Below are positions 1 through 7,618 of a stretch of 34,227 bases of DNA, piece after piece. The translations under genes and the position numbers were made by a program. The stretch is from contig MVQP01000022.1 of NCBI GenBank assembly GCA_002067235.1, forward strand, positions 1 through 34,227, written 5' to 3'. Position 1 is the first letter of the stretch. Every line of letters starts with the position of its first letter. Source of the DNA: Syntrophorhabdus sp. PtaB.Bin047. GTDB lineage: Bacteria; Desulfobacterota; Syntrophorhabdia; Syntrophorhabdales; Syntrophorhabdaceae. A model generated the notes under the pieces. It was not told the DNA's origin and ran no database searches. It was given only the letters and a program-made list of their open reading frames with translations.

Positions 1-1
1 G

Positions 2-346
2 GACCGGTGCCGGGTCATCGAGGTCCCCCTCTACGGGGAGGAGGACAGACGGGTCATCATCAGGGACTACATGGCAGAGCAGGTGCGGGCCCAGAGGAAG
101 CTCCCCTTCATCATCGATGTGAGTGATGACGTGGCGGCGCGGATCGCCGGCGAGACGGACTCATTGAGGGTCGCGAAGGAGATGCTCACCGTTCTTCTGG
201 CACGGAAACTGGAAGGGATGACGGAAAAACCGGACAGGGTGGTCCTCAACAGGTGGGACCCGAAGGTGCCGAACAGGTTCCTGAGGAAGGGCAACAGGGC
301 AAGGACCATCGGGTTCGGGGTGCCCTCGCGACCGGTCGCTGTGTAA
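2..346 (+). CDS. C-terminal fragment of a possible AAA+ protein (5' end outside window)
   Basis: The frame is open from base 2 to a TAA at 344-346, so the gene starts left of the window; the ATG at 71 is internal. About 114 residues are visible. The stretch resembles the small helical lid that follows an AAA+ ATPase core as in Lon-type proteins: a VIEVPLYGEED turn, a helix with repeated arginines, then IDVSDDVAARI and a TDSLRVAK helix. No Walker motif, sensor or protease residue is in view, so the family is inferred from pattern only. The tail is basic and proline-containing. It could equally be another helical protein. Coding status is likely, function is weakly supported. Confidence 0.5.
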   Translation, partial: DRCRVIEVPLYGEEDRRVIIRDYMAEQVRAQRKLPFIIDVSDDVAARIAGETDSLRVAKEMLTVLLARKLEGMTEKPDRVVLNRWDPKVPNRFLRKGNRARTIGFGVPSRPVAV

Positions 347-725
347 AGGAAGGTGCTGCTGCAGGCAAAAGTGCCCGCGTATGTCTGGTGGTCCACGGTA
401 ACAGAAGGTTGATAGGGGGAAAAGGACTTAAGTAATACTTCCCGGAGGCGATAAACATGCTACATAGGAAACTTTTCACAATTGATTATCAGCAGTGACG
501 GTGACTGACTTACGCATTGTTTCTGCTTTGACGAAGGAACTCGCCATCGCGACGCGTATTCCGATGGACGTAAGCCAAAGCGCATTGGACGGAGAAGAGA
601 TCTTTTTCGGGTCATCCTGGACATGCCTGTGTCTGGACAGCAAGCGTTGACCTGGTGTCTGGTCGGTTAGACGACAGAAGCGCACCAGTCGTTGGTGAAC
701 AATGTAGATTAAGGGGAGATGGAGA
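347..725. other. Intergenic stretch, no convincing gene
   Basis: About 380 bases without a credible coding region. A 52-codon GTG-initiated frame at 495-653 lacks a ribosome binding site and a recognisable product. No clear terminator hairpin with a T-run or strong sigma70 promoter was seen; the promoter of the following lipoprotein gene must lie here or further upstream. Confidence 0.4.
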
Positions 726-1337
726 ATGAAAAGGAACCTCAGATCGCTATCGTTAGTACTGATGACGGGAATCTTCTTCTTGCTGCTGTCCGGGTGCTAT
801 GTGCCGGAGAACTTCGATATCAAGGTCAAGGTGAACAAGGACGGGAGTTATGTATTCTCCTATTATGGCACGCTTGTGAACGTGTTTGCCCTTTCGGAGG
901 CAAAGAAAGGCCCTCTCAGCAAACGGGATGAGGCCGGGCTTGAAAAGGAAGCGGAGGCGATGCGGCGGGAGCCCGGTTTCAAGGAGGTCAAGTATATGGG
1001 AAGCGGCCGTTACAAAGTGGTTGTGGAGAAGACCGGCAAACCAGGGGAGACGTACTATTTTTTGAGTCGCGAACTGCGGATACTTGCCATTGAACCCCAG
1101 AAAGACGGGTCCATGCAGATCTCTTCGATCAGGCCACAGAAGAAAGAAATAGACGAACTTGGCTCCATCGGTTTGAAGATTGCGGGTGTCCTGACTGTGA
1201 GTGTTGCGCGTGGCGTTAAGGTCTTGAGACACAACGCTCAGAAGGCGCCAAGATTCTTCGGCCTCTTCGGGGCATATGTATGGGAGATCAAATCTCCCGA
1301 CGCGAATCCGGTTATCGTTCTAAGGCCTGCGGTTTAG
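726..1337 (+). CDS. Putative lipoprotein
   Basis: A 203-residue exported protein. The N-terminus has MKRN, a hydrophobic segment (about 8-20) and a lipobox LLSGC with Cys24, so the mature protein is probably lipid-anchored. The remainder is rich in charged beta-like segments (FDIKVKVNKDGSYVFSY near 30-46) without a domain I can name. The ATG at 726 is preferred over the out-of-frame ATG at 719 because only this frame stays open and encodes a signal peptide; GGGGAG and GGAG lie just upstream. The next gene begins 31 nt after the stop, which suggests co-transcription with the DUF4282 protein. The function is unknown. Confidence 0.8.
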   Translation: MKRNLRSLSLVLMTGIFFLLLSGCYVPENFDIKVKVNKDGSYVFSYYGTLVNVFALSEAKKGPLSKRDEAGLEKEAEAMRREPGFKEVKYMGSGRYKVVVEKTGKPGETYYFLSRELRILAIEPQKDGSMQISSIRPQKKEIDELGSIGLKIAGVLTVSVARGVKVLRHNAQKAPRFFGLFGAYVWEIKSPDANPVIVLRPAV

Positions 1338-1368
1338 GCAGGGCAAGAATATTTGAAGGGAGGACCAT

Positions 1369-1629
1369 ATGAAAGACGTTTTGTTTCTTGACTCGATGCT
1401 GACCACGAAGATAATCACACTTGTATACTGGCTGTTCCTGCTTATTGCCGTCGTCTCGGGTCTTGGAAAGATGTTCGGTGGTTTTGGCGGAATGACGTTC
1501 GGTAGTTTCCTCTGGGGCCTTGTCTACATCGTCGGCGGTGCCATTGCTGCAAGGATCTTCTGTGAGATGCTGATCGTTCTGTTCAAGATCCACGAGAACA
1601 TCAAGAGGCTCGCCGACAGGGAAGGATAG
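1369..1629 (+). CDS. DUF4282-like small membrane protein
   Basis: An 86-residue protein with two predicted membrane spans (about 13-33 and 45-65) separated by a glycine-rich FGGFGGM loop. The second span runs into CEMLIVLFKIHENIKRL, the cytoplasmic-looking signature typical of DUF4282 proteins. The ATG at 1369 has a GGGAGG ribosome binding site ending about 6 nt upstream. It sits between a lipoprotein gene and a TPR gene on the same strand, so an envelope-associated role is plausible, but no activity is known for the family. Length is normal for this family. Confidence 0.75.
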   Translation: MKDVLFLDSMLTTKIITLVYWLFLLIAVVSGLGKMFGGFGGMTFGSFLWGLVYIVGGAIAARIFCEMLIVLFKIHENIKRLADREG

Positions 1630-1716
1630 AAGAAACGTCAACGGACGTATCAGAGAAAGGGGTCGCGCGAAACAGCCCGGAAGCCATCGGGACTTGTTTC
1701 ACTTGTTGAGGTGAAT

Positions 1717-2526
1717 ATGAGAACGAAGGTCGTAATAGGAATTGTTGCGGTTCTGGTGCTCCTCACCCCATTTTATGCAGAGGCTGTCACCGCTGCCGAG
1801 AAATGGTTCGAGAGGGGTCAGACGCTGAGGATGAACGGACATTACGATGGGGCAATAAGGGCCTACGGCAAAGCCATAGAACATGACCTCTTCTATGCAG
1901 CGGCATACAACAACAGGGGCGCTGCGTACAACCATCTCGGCAATCCCCAGCAAGCTTTAAAAGACCTCAACAAGGCTATAGACATCAATCCGCGTTATTC
2001 GGCCGCCTACAGCAATAGAGGACGATCCTATAACGACCTTGGAGATTACCAGAAGGCTCTGAAAGATTGCAGCATGGCTATTGAGCTCAATCCTCGCAAT
2101 GTGTCGGCTTATATCAACAGGGCGGTTTCGAACGGCGAAATGGGCTATCATCAGCAGGCGATAAAGGACTGCAACAGGGCAATAGAACTCGACCCCAGAG
2201 CCGTCCACGCGTACAACAATAGAGGTAACGTTTATGGTCTGCTCGGTGATCATCAGCAGGCGATAAAGGACTTCAACAGAGCGATAGAGCTTGACCCCAG
2301 GTACGCAAAGGCCTACAACAACAGAGGGAGGGCCTATGGCGAAATGGGCTATCATCAGCAGGCGATAAAGGACTGCAGCAAGGCCATTGAGCTCGACCCC
2401 CGTCACGCCGAAGCCTACTACAACAGAGGGTTTTCCTACGGCAGGCTCGGCAACCAGCAGCAGGAGACAAACGATTATTCAGAGAGGCGGCGAAACTGGG
2501 ATCCGGGGATGCACAGGAATTTCTGA
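1717..2526 (+). CDS. Exported TPR-repeat protein
   Basis: An N-terminal signal peptide (MRTK, hydrophobic 4-20, possible cleavage after AEA) is followed by about six tandem 34-residue tetratricopeptide repeats, each with AYNNRG and AIELDPR-type consensus positions, ending in a short charged tail. TPR arrays are protein-binding scaffolds; being exported, this one probably acts in the periplasm. The ATG at 1717 is preferred to the GTG at 1711 because the ribosome binding site GAGGTGA (1708-1714) would overlap the GTG but is correctly placed for the ATG. Adjacent repeats share long DNA identity (for example GGCTATCATCAGCAGGCG at two places), a sign of recent internal duplication. The partner is not evident. 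Confidence 0.85.
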   Translation: MRTKVVIGIVAVLVLLTPFYAEAVTAAEKWFERGQTLRMNGHYDGAIRAYGKAIEHDLFYAAAYNNRGAAYNHLGNPQQALKDLNKAIDINPRYSAAYSNRGRSYNDLGDYQKALKDCSMAIELNPRNVSAYINRAVSNGEMGYHQQAIKDCNRAIELDPRAVHAYNNRGNVYGLLGDHQQAIKDFNRAIELDPRYAKAYNNRGRAYGEMGYHQQAIKDCSKAIELDPRHAEAYYNRGFSYGRLGNQQQETNDYSERRRNWDPGMHRNF

Positions 2527-2860
2527 AAGGAAGAGGCATGACCTGGTGAATAACCCGGTGGATTCAACTCAGAGGAGAAATAGAAAGGTTGCAGAGCAAG
2601 GCAGTAGCTGCCATGCTCAGTAGCTGCCTTCGGGGTAACTCTCACTGAAACTGCAGGATCTGTACATGCCTTTGCCTTTCATCCACCGGGGTTGCTAAGA
2701 TATCAAGGCAGGTTCTGCAGTAGTTCCCGCGGTAATGGGCTCGGCAATACTGCAGCAATCATGATATCAAGCCTGAACGAGAGTGTGTAGAACGAATGTA
2801 GTTGTTTTTGGATACAAACGTTCTGCACGGATTGATCAGGGAGCCGCCCTCCTGAACATC
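2527..2860. other. Intergenic stretch with scattered small repeats, no gene
   Basis: More than 300 bases without a supported gene. GATATCAAG occurs twice (about 2698 and 2764) and CTGCAG several times, but there is no ordered array. A short open frame at 2387-2623 is out of frame over the TPR gene and is not supported. The stretch may be decayed intergenic or mobile-element sequence; I can say no more. Confidence 0.4.
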
Positions 2861-2884
2861 AAAAAAACAGTTCTTTCTCCTGTT
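2861..2884 (-). terminator. Candidate rho-independent terminator downstream of tRNA-His
   Basis: Read on the minus strand there is a 5-bp stem (AACAG/CTGTT) with a 9-nt loop followed by an unbroken run of T (A-run at 2861-2867 on the plus strand). It lies about 70 nt beyond the 3' end of tRNA-His in the right orientation. The stem is short, hence moderate confidence. Confidence 0.5.
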
Positions 2885-2904
2885 CTGGGGACAGTCTGGG
2901 GACA
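2885..2904. repeat. Tandem CTGGGGACA pair
   Basis: CTGGGGACA is present at 2885-2893 and again at 2896-2904, an 11-bp period, next to an AT-rich segment ending in a GTTAAC-type palindrome. No transposase is nearby. It may be a remnant of a REP-like or mobile sequence, or a protein-binding site; only the repetition is certain. Confidence 0.45.
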
Positions 2905-2955
2905 CATTATTATGTTAACTTCAATGGATAACCTATTGATATTACAAAGGTTACT

Positions 2956-3032
2956 TGGGGTGGGTGAAGGGTCTCGAACCCTCAACCCCCAGGACCACAG
3001 CCTGATGCTCTAACCGTTGAGCTACACCCACC
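2956..3032 (-). tRNA. tRNA-His (anticodon GTG)
   Basis: The minus strand folds as a full cloverleaf: acceptor GTGGGTG/CACCCAC, D-stem GCTC/GAGC, anticodon stem TCAGG/CCTGG with loop CTGTGGT (anticodon GTG), T-arm GAGGG-TTCGAGA-CCCTT. The extra 5' G (position -1, base 3032) opposite the C discriminator is the diagnostic feature of tRNA-His. The 3' CCA is encoded (2956-2958). Confidence 0.97.
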
Positions 3033-3090
3033 GTTGAGAATAATTAGTTAGCATAATTTGGAGGTCAAGTCAATGAGAGGGAAGGGAGAA

Positions 3091-3295
3091 GACAATAACC
3101 AATGACCAAATCTCAATGACCAATAAAACTGATCAAACAAATAACGACCGGTTTACCAATGAGCAATTGACCAGGCAGGAAATGAGTCTGAATTCTGTCA
3201 CGGCTTTCCCTTTGGTTGTTGAAATTTGGTGAATTGGTTATTTACTGGTTATTGAGATTTGGTTATTGGTCATTTTTCTGCCTGGTCATTTGCTT
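3091..3295. repeat. Inverted heptamer-repeat element A (ATAACCA type)
   Basis: The left arm (about 3094-3185) is a degenerate 7-nt tandem array (ATAACCA, ATGACCA, AATCTCA, ATGACCA and so on). The right arm (about 3210-3295) is the same vocabulary inverted (TTGGTTA, TTGGTCA). Positions 3094-3126 match the reverse complement of 3242-3274 with four differences in 33, all A/G transitions. Both arms contain a GACCAGGCAG segment. The right arm includes the last codons and the stop of the DUF4013-like gene. The element belongs to the same sequence family as the one at 24.7 kb. Confidence 0.85.
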
Positions 3296-3947
3296 CTTCA
3301 TTCGTTTCCGGCACCACCCTCTGCATGCACAGGCTTGTCCTGCGGTAGAGGCCGGTGAAGAAGAAGGCGGAGAGGAGGAGTACGTAGTAGGTGAGGACGG
3401 AAGAGATGAGAAAACCTATGAGGTAGGGGATGTGCATGAAAAGGAGGGCCACGTACACGGCGCCGATGGTTGCCGCGTAGCCTATTATGTATTCCACGAG
3501 GACCTCTTTTATGCCACGCAGGATGTCCTCGAACTCCAGGGCCTCCCTGAAATCGGTGCGCTCCGCGAAGATAGTGAAAGCGAAGGGCAGAAAGAAAGAG
3601 CATACGGGAAAGATGACGAATACCGCCGCCTTGATCATGAGGTGACCGAAGAAGGCGGTGAAGGTGTTGAGCGTTGTCAGGAAGAACCCGCTGGAGAACA
3701 TGAAGAAGGGTATGGCGTTGTAGAGGATGAAGACGAACAGGAGTTTGACCCCTTCCAGCCAGGCCTCATATTTTTCCTGCCATGTGGCGATTCCCATTCC
3801 CCCGACCAGGATGAGCCGCGAGGTGCGGGATAGAAATCCGATGGAAAAGAAATTGAGCACGGGAATGAAGAGGGCGAGGCCCCCCACTATCCACCGTGCC
3901 ATGTAGCGCGAATTTGCGGTGAAACGGACAAAGGGGATGATATCCAT
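3270..3947 (-). CDS. DUF4013-like integral membrane protein
   Basis: A 225-residue protein with roughly five hydrophobic spans. The N-terminal half (RWIVGGLALFIPVLNFFSIGFLSRTSR, then a W-E-WLEGVKLL segment) has the spacing seen in DUF4013 proteins, whose role is unknown. The ATG directly abuts the TAG of the upstream SDR gene, so the two are surely co-transcribed and probably translationally coupled. The last eight or so codons (around EANDQAEK) and the TGA stop lie inside the right arm of repeat element A, so the C-terminus may have been redefined by that element. It is the last gene of the five-gene minus-strand operon. Confidence 0.75.
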   Translation of the reverse strand: MDIIPFVRFTANSRYMARWIVGGLALFIPVLNFFSIGFLSRTSRLILVGGMGIATWQEKYEAWLEGVKLLFVFILYNAIPFFMFSSGFFLTTLNTFTAFFGHLMIKAAVFVIFPVCSFFLPFAFTIFAERTDFREALEFEDILRGIKEVLVEYIIGYAATIGAVYVALLFMHIPYLIGFLISSVLTYYVLLLSAFFFTGLYRRTSLCMQRVVPETNEEANDQAEK

Positions 3948-4736
3948 CTATTGCTTGCCCCTCGACATGAAATCAAGGAGGCCTTCCGGGGTGTAGCCTG
4001 TCATACCGCCATCCATCACGATGGTCTCGCCGTTGATGTACCGGGCGTCATCGGATGCCAGGAAGAGGATCGTGGAAACCAGCTCTTCCACGGTTCCCAT
4101 CCTTCCCATGGGTGTCCTGCCCGAGAGATAATTGACGAACACCTCTTTCCTGATAAGCCCCTCGTTCATCCCGCCCTTGATGAAACCGGGGGCGACGGCA
4201 CAGAGGGTCACGCCATGCCGCGACCACTCGAACGCCAGTTGCCGGGTCATCATCATGAGTCCCGATTTCGCGATGGCGTAAGGCAGAAAGCCCTTTTCTC
4301 CAAAAAGGGCGACCTGCGAGGCTATGCTGACGATTCGACCCGAACCCTGCTGTACCATTCTCTTTCCGAAGGCCTGTGTCGCGTAGAATGTCCCCTTGAG
4401 GTTGACGTCGATGACCTTGTCGAACTCGTCCTTCTTTATCTTTTCCGAAGGCACGAGAGGGTTGACTATGCCGGCGTTGTTGATGAGTATGTCCACCTTT
4501 CCCAACGTCTCGTAGACCTTCGATGCCATCGCCTCCATGGCGGCGTGGTCGGCAATGTCCGTATCGAAGGCGAGCACCTGCTGACCTTTGAACTCCTCGG
4601 CGAAGCGGTCCACCGCCTCCTTGCTGCGGCTGTTCACCGCGACCGACGCCCCCTCCGCCAGGAAAGCCTGAGCCATTGCCTTTCCGAGCCCTTTTGTTCC
4701 GCCTGTGATAAAGACGACCTTGCTTTCAAATCTCAT
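3948..4736 (-). CDS. SDR-family NAD(P)-dependent oxidoreductase
   Basis: A 262-residue classical short-chain dehydrogenase/reductase. Visible motifs: cofactor-binding TGGTKGLG (11-18), NNAG (86-89), and the catalytic tetrad Asn112, Ser140, Tyr153, Lys157 (YAIAK). Arg37 at the end of the second strand suggests NADP(H) preference. The C-terminal INGETIVMDGG is typical of the FabG-like branch. The substrate cannot be told from sequence: 3-oxoacyl-ACP reductase activity is possible, but there are no fatty-acid genes beside it. It overlaps the upstream radical SAM gene by 4 nt (ATGA) and abuts the downstream membrane protein, so it is an operon member. Confidence 0.92.
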   Translation of the reverse strand: MRFESKVVFITGGTKGLGKAMAQAFLAEGASVAVNSRSKEAVDRFAEEFKGQQVLAFDTDIADHAAMEAMASKVYETLGKVDILINNAGIVNPLVPSEKIKKDEFDKVIDVNLKGTFYATQAFGKRMVQQGSGRIVSIASQVALFGEKGFLPYAIAKSGLMMMTRQLAFEWSRHGVTLCAVAPGFIKGGMNEGLIRKEVFVNYLSGRTPMGRMGTVEELVSTILFLASDDARYINGETIVMDGGMTGYTPEGLLDFMSRGKQ

Positions 4737-5680
4737 AGTGTCCCTCCGTACATGTTCTTGATTCGTTCATCGAAAAGCCCGGTTAAGCCCTCGCTGTCTT
4801 TCACGTCGATGCCGAGGGCCTCTTTCCACACGTCGGCCCTCTCCATGCAGAGGTAGATGAAAAGGCTCGGGTCTATGTCCGTGAGAAGCCGGTAGAGCAT
4901 CCTGTATATCCTGATGCGCTCCGTCTTGATATAGCGGTACTTGCCGTCTTCTCCCCGGATGAATTCTCCCGCCAGGAGATACCTTCTCTTCCTCTCCAGG
5001 AGGAGGCCATACAGGGCCGGAGGAAAACGCAGAGTGCCGAGACTGATCCAGAGTATCCGCGCGGGGTCGAGGATCCGCCCGATGTCCGCGATGAGATACC
5101 GGTAGTCCCGTTCAAAGCCGTCATAGATGACGACGGGGTCGAAGTGAAGGCCCACGAATAAGCCGCCTTCCTGGGCCAGTCGTGCCGCCTTGAGGCGCTT
5201 GTAAACGGGGCTCGTCCTTGTCTCTTCGGCGTCGATGAACCTCTGGGGGGAAACGGAGAAGGAGATGACCGTGTAGGGGTTGAGATGGGGAATAAGATGC
5301 CTGAAGTCAGCCCATTTCGACTTCAACTCCAGGATGGCCTTCCTCTTTGCACCGAAATAGTCCACGAGGAAGCGGTTTACGTTGTAGCGCCGGTCGATGG
5401 CAAGGCTGTCGGATAGCTCCCCCGTTCCGAAGCGGAGGACGTGATCGCATGCCCCGTCTATCATACCGTCGAGTTCCGCTACTATGCTCTCGGGTTTGTA
5501 TGATATCCGTACGGTGTCGTCCCTGAGGTAGGCCTTGAGTATGCAATAGGAACAGGAGAGGACGCAGCCCTCCACGAGGTCGATGGTCTGGTAACCGCAG
5601 CAGATATGGTGTTTTGTGCCCGGGCACTTTCTGACGACGCTTCCGGGTCTTTCAACGAATTCTACCTTTTGTGAGCTCAA
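4733..5680 (-). CDS. SPL-like radical SAM protein (spore photoproduct lyase family)
   Basis: A 315-residue protein with the CxxxCxxC iron-sulfur motif at Cys39, Cys43 and Cys46 (GCVLSCSYC) and the overall pattern of the spore photoproduct lyase family, which uses a SAM-derived radical to reverse a thymine dimer in spore DNA. Additional cysteines occur at 19, 27 and 28. There is no sign that this organism sporulates, so the substrate here is open; DNA or another nucleic acid is the natural guess. The start is TTG at 5680, with AGGAG about 6 nt upstream, overlapping the ParB-like gene by 29 nt. The family assignment is firm; photoproduct repair is only inferred. Confidence 0.85.
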   Translation of the reverse strand: MSSQKVEFVERPGSVVRKCPGTKHHICCGYQTIDLVEGCVLSCSYCILKAYLRDDTVRISYKPESIVAELDGMIDGACDHVLRFGTGELSDSLAIDRRYNVNRFLVDYFGAKRKAILELKSKWADFRHLIPHLNPYTVISFSVSPQRFIDAEETRTSPVYKRLKAARLAQEGGLFVGLHFDPVVIYDGFERDYRYLIADIGRILDPARILWISLGTLRFPPALYGLLLERKRRYLLAGEFIRGEDGKYRYIKTERIRIYRMLYRLLTDIDPSLFIYLCMERADVWKEALGIDVKDSEGLTGLFDERIKNMYGGTL

Positions 5681-6560
5681 GAATTCTCCTGACGTGGCCT
5701 GCCGCTACCAGCTCCGAGATCCTGCCGAGCGCGGCGTCGACGTCGTCTTCACTGCCTATTTTCAATATGATATCAATATACTCCTTTTCGAAGAAAGGGT
5801 CTACTCTAATGTCCACGCCGGGCGGAAGGGCCATGGCGCCCCGTATGGCCCTCAGTTTCTTCGCAAGGGACGACAGGATGGGGTGGGTCTTCTGCTTGAG
5901 GTGGGACCTCAGCCTGTCCGAGTCCTCCATGAGGGGGATGTCTCTGCCCGTGAGTGTCCCCTTGCGTATCCTTATGAGCTCAAGCATCTCGAGGACCTCC
6001 CGGAGCGTGCTATCCGTCAGGTGAAGACCCGTGAGTGCCCCAAGGATCTTCTTGCGCTCCCTGTCATCGAACCTCAGGAGGGATTCGACATTTCTCAGCG
6101 AAAGTCTCTTCCTGAAGATGAAGTCCCTGGACGGGTCATCGAGGGATGCGACCTTCCGAAGAGAGGAGAGTACCTTCTCGTGGGGGTTGAGGTCAAGATG
6201 GCCCATGAGCTCGAAGACCTCGTCGCGGGAGAACCCGAAACGGTCCATCGCGTCGACAGCGGCTGCCTTTTCAATGATGTTGAAGCCCCGTGCCATATTG
6301 TCGTGGATGGCCCGCATCAGCGCGGTCTTCTCGTCGGTGTCGACGATGAGAGCGGGGACAGACCTCATGCGAAGCTCTCTGGCACACCGCAGGCGGCGCC
6401 ATCCTATGACCGGGACGTAAGGCGTCCGGTCGAGGAGGATGACGGGCTGAACGATCCCGACGGCGGTGATCGACCAGCGGAGATCCTCGTCACCCGGCGG
6501 ATAGGACAGGGAGAACCGCCGGTCCTTGAGGTTTATCCTGCTAAGAGGGACGTCCGTCAT
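5652..6560 (-). CDS. ParB/Spo0J-like N-terminal domain protein
   Basis: About 302 residues from the ATG at 6560. Residues roughly 1-90 follow the ParB/Srx fold: a predicted regulatory loop (ITAVGIVQPVIL), then GWRRLRCARELRMRSVPALIV and the DNMARGFNIIEKA helix. A helix-turn-helix-like segment follows (FGFSRDEVFELMGHLDLNPHEK). Canonical ParB has GERR here; the Glu, implicated in CTP hydrolysis in Bacillus ParB, is Trp. No parA lies beside it and the operon is not a partition locus, so it is unlikely to be the chromosomal segregation protein. The start was chosen because ATG overlaps the preceding stop as ATGA; a GTG at 6584 would add eight residues. Confidence 0.8.
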   Translation of the reverse strand: MTDVPLSRINLKDRRFSLSYPPGDEDLRWSITAVGIVQPVILLDRTPYVPVIGWRRLRCARELRMRSVPALIVDTDEKTALMRAIHDNMARGFNIIEKAAAVDAMDRFGFSRDEVFELMGHLDLNPHEKVLSSLRKVASLDDPSRDFIFRKRLSLRNVESLLRFDDRERKKILGALTGLHLTDSTLREVLEMLELIRIRKGTLTGRDIPLMEDSDRLRSHLKQKTHPILSSLAKKLRAIRGAMALPPGVDIRVDPFFEKEYIDIILKIGSEDDVDAALGRISELVAAGHVRRILELTKGRIR

Positions 6561-6907
6561 CGCGCGAAATAGATGAAGAGCCACTTGATGATCGTATAGA
6601 GGATGATGATCCCGATGAGGACCACCCCCGTCATGACGAACCAGTGAGGTATGAAGGTCGTCTTGTGCTTTTGACCCAGCGATATGTGTTCCTCATGTAT
6701 CCTGGCCAGAGTCGGGCTCCTGTCGGCGAAGAAGTGGAATACCGTGACAAAGAGCGGTGTTGCGAAGACGAAGGCGAAAGCGGCGAATATCCACACGCCT
6801 TTCATGTCACCGCCTCTTACGCTTGTCAAAAGGACGTAGAGGCAGAAGAGGGTGATCAATGTCGAAACGACGACCACGATCCATTGGGACGTTCTTCTGT
6901 AAGGCAT
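6557..6907 (-). CDS. Small membrane protein, hypothetical
   Basis: A 116-residue protein with three predicted membrane spans (about 8-28, 38-60, 90-112), a basic start (MPYRRTSQ) and a central hydrophilic segment with histidines ([14 protein letters not shown]). No family recognised. A GGAAGG ribosome binding site lies about 7 nt before the ATG. It is the first gene of the minus-strand operon, 28 nt downstream of a strong TTGACA/TACAAT promoter, and its stop overlaps the start of the ParB-like gene as ATGA. Its place at the head of an operon with DNA-related genes gives no clear functional hint. Confidence 0.75.
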   Translation of the reverse strand: MPYRRTSQWIVVVVSTLITLFCLYVLLTSVRGGDMKGVWIFAAFAFVFATPLFVTVFHFFADRSPTLARIHEEHISLGQKHKTTFIPHWFVMTGVVLIGIIILYTIIKWLFIYFAR

Positions 6908-6934
6908 GCCACCTTCCTTTTTCGGATGCCATTC

Positions 6935-6963
6935 ATTGTATAAAAGTATTTCAAGGCTGTCAA
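6935..6963 (-). promoter_or_regulatory. Sigma70-type promoter for the minus-strand five-gene operon
   Basis: On the minus strand: -35 TTGACA (6958-6963), 17-nt spacer, -10 TACAAT (6935-6940). This is a perfect -35 and a 5/6 match for -10. It reads into the small membrane protein gene at 6907 and so the ParB-like, SPL-like, SDR and DUF4013-like genes. Confidence 0.75.
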
Positions 6964-6977
6964 TGATGGGGTATACT
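6949..6977 (+). promoter_or_regulatory. Candidate promoter for the flavin reductase-like gene
   Basis: Plus strand: -10 TATACT (6972-6977), with TTTCAA (6949-6954) at 17-nt spacing as a weak -35. It overlaps the opposing promoter almost completely, so transcription in the two directions is expected to be mutually exclusive at any instant. Confidence 0.5.
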
Positions 6978-7028
6978 AGAACCCGTTCGCAAGCCCGTCT
7001 GTTTGCGGGTTATCAAGGAGGTCCAGGA

Positions 7029-7604
7029 ATGAAAAGATCCCTCGGCGCGCGGACCGTCCTCTTGCCGGCCCCGGTCCTCGTCGTCGGCACGTATGATAAG
7101 GAGGGCCGCCCCAACGTCATGACGGTGGCATGGGGGGGCATCTGCTGCTCCAATCCCCCCTGCGTCGATATCGCCCTGAGAAAGGCGACCTATACCTACC
7201 AGAGCATCCTAGACCGCAAGGCCTTCACCGTCCACGTGACCCCGGAGAAGTATCTTACGGAGGCGGATTACTTCGGGATCGTCTCGGGCAGGGACGTGGA
7301 CAAGTTCGCCGCCACGGGTCTTACGGCGGCGGGAAGCGAGACGGTGGACGCCCCGTACATCAAGGAATTCCCCTTTGTTCTGGAGTGCAGTCTTCGCGAG
7401 GTTGTCGAGCTCGGACTTCACACGCAGTTCATCGGCGAGATAATGGACGTGAAGGTGGATGAGGACGTGCTGGACGACAGGGGGCTTCCCGACGTGGGCA
7501 GGATCAAGCCCACGGTGATGGTGCCCGAGATACGCAAGTATTACGGGTTTGGCGAAAGACTGGGGAATGTCTTTGTCGTGGGGAGGAAGCTCCGGGACAA
7601 ATAG
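7029..7604 (+). CDS. Flavin reductase-like (FMN-binding split barrel) protein
   Basis: A 191-residue protein of the flavin reductase/flavoredoxin family. It shows the family start ([25 protein letters not shown]), the [14 protein letters not shown] strand, SGRDVDKF, and the barrel segments ending in VVGRKL. Such proteins bind FMN non-covalently and act as NAD(P)H:flavin reductases or, in anaerobes, as flavoredoxin-type electron carriers; which applies here cannot be decided. The ATG at 7029 was chosen because AAGGAGG ends about 8 nt upstream; the frame extends further 5' but that part would cover the promoter. It is convergent with the next gene, with only 14 nt between stops. Confidence 0.88.
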   Translation: MKRSLGARTVLLPAPVLVVGTYDKEGRPNVMTVAWGGICCSNPPCVDIALRKATYTYQSILDRKAFTVHVTPEKYLTEADYFGIVSGRDVDKFAATGLTAAGSETVDAPYIKEFPFVLECSLREVVELGLHTQFIGEIMDVKVDEDVLDDRGLPDVGRIKPTVMVPEIRKYYGFGERLGNVFVVGRKLRDK

Positions 7605-7618
7605 AACGACCGGAGGGG

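Noticed and set aside
495-653. Short GTG-initiated open frame
   Set aside because: No ribosome binding site and no recognisable product; likely chance in a gene-poor gap.
3216-3833. Acidic 205-residue plus-strand frame
   Set aside because: It lies antisense to the DUF4013-like membrane protein, which has proper spans, coupling and family match; the acidic composition is an artefact of the opposite strand.
5652-6560. Chromosome partition locus
   Set aside because: No parA or parS-like palindrome cluster, and the operon partners are metabolic or repair-like genes.
5616-6572. 318-residue plus-strand frame
   Set aside because: Antisense shadow of the ParB-like gene.
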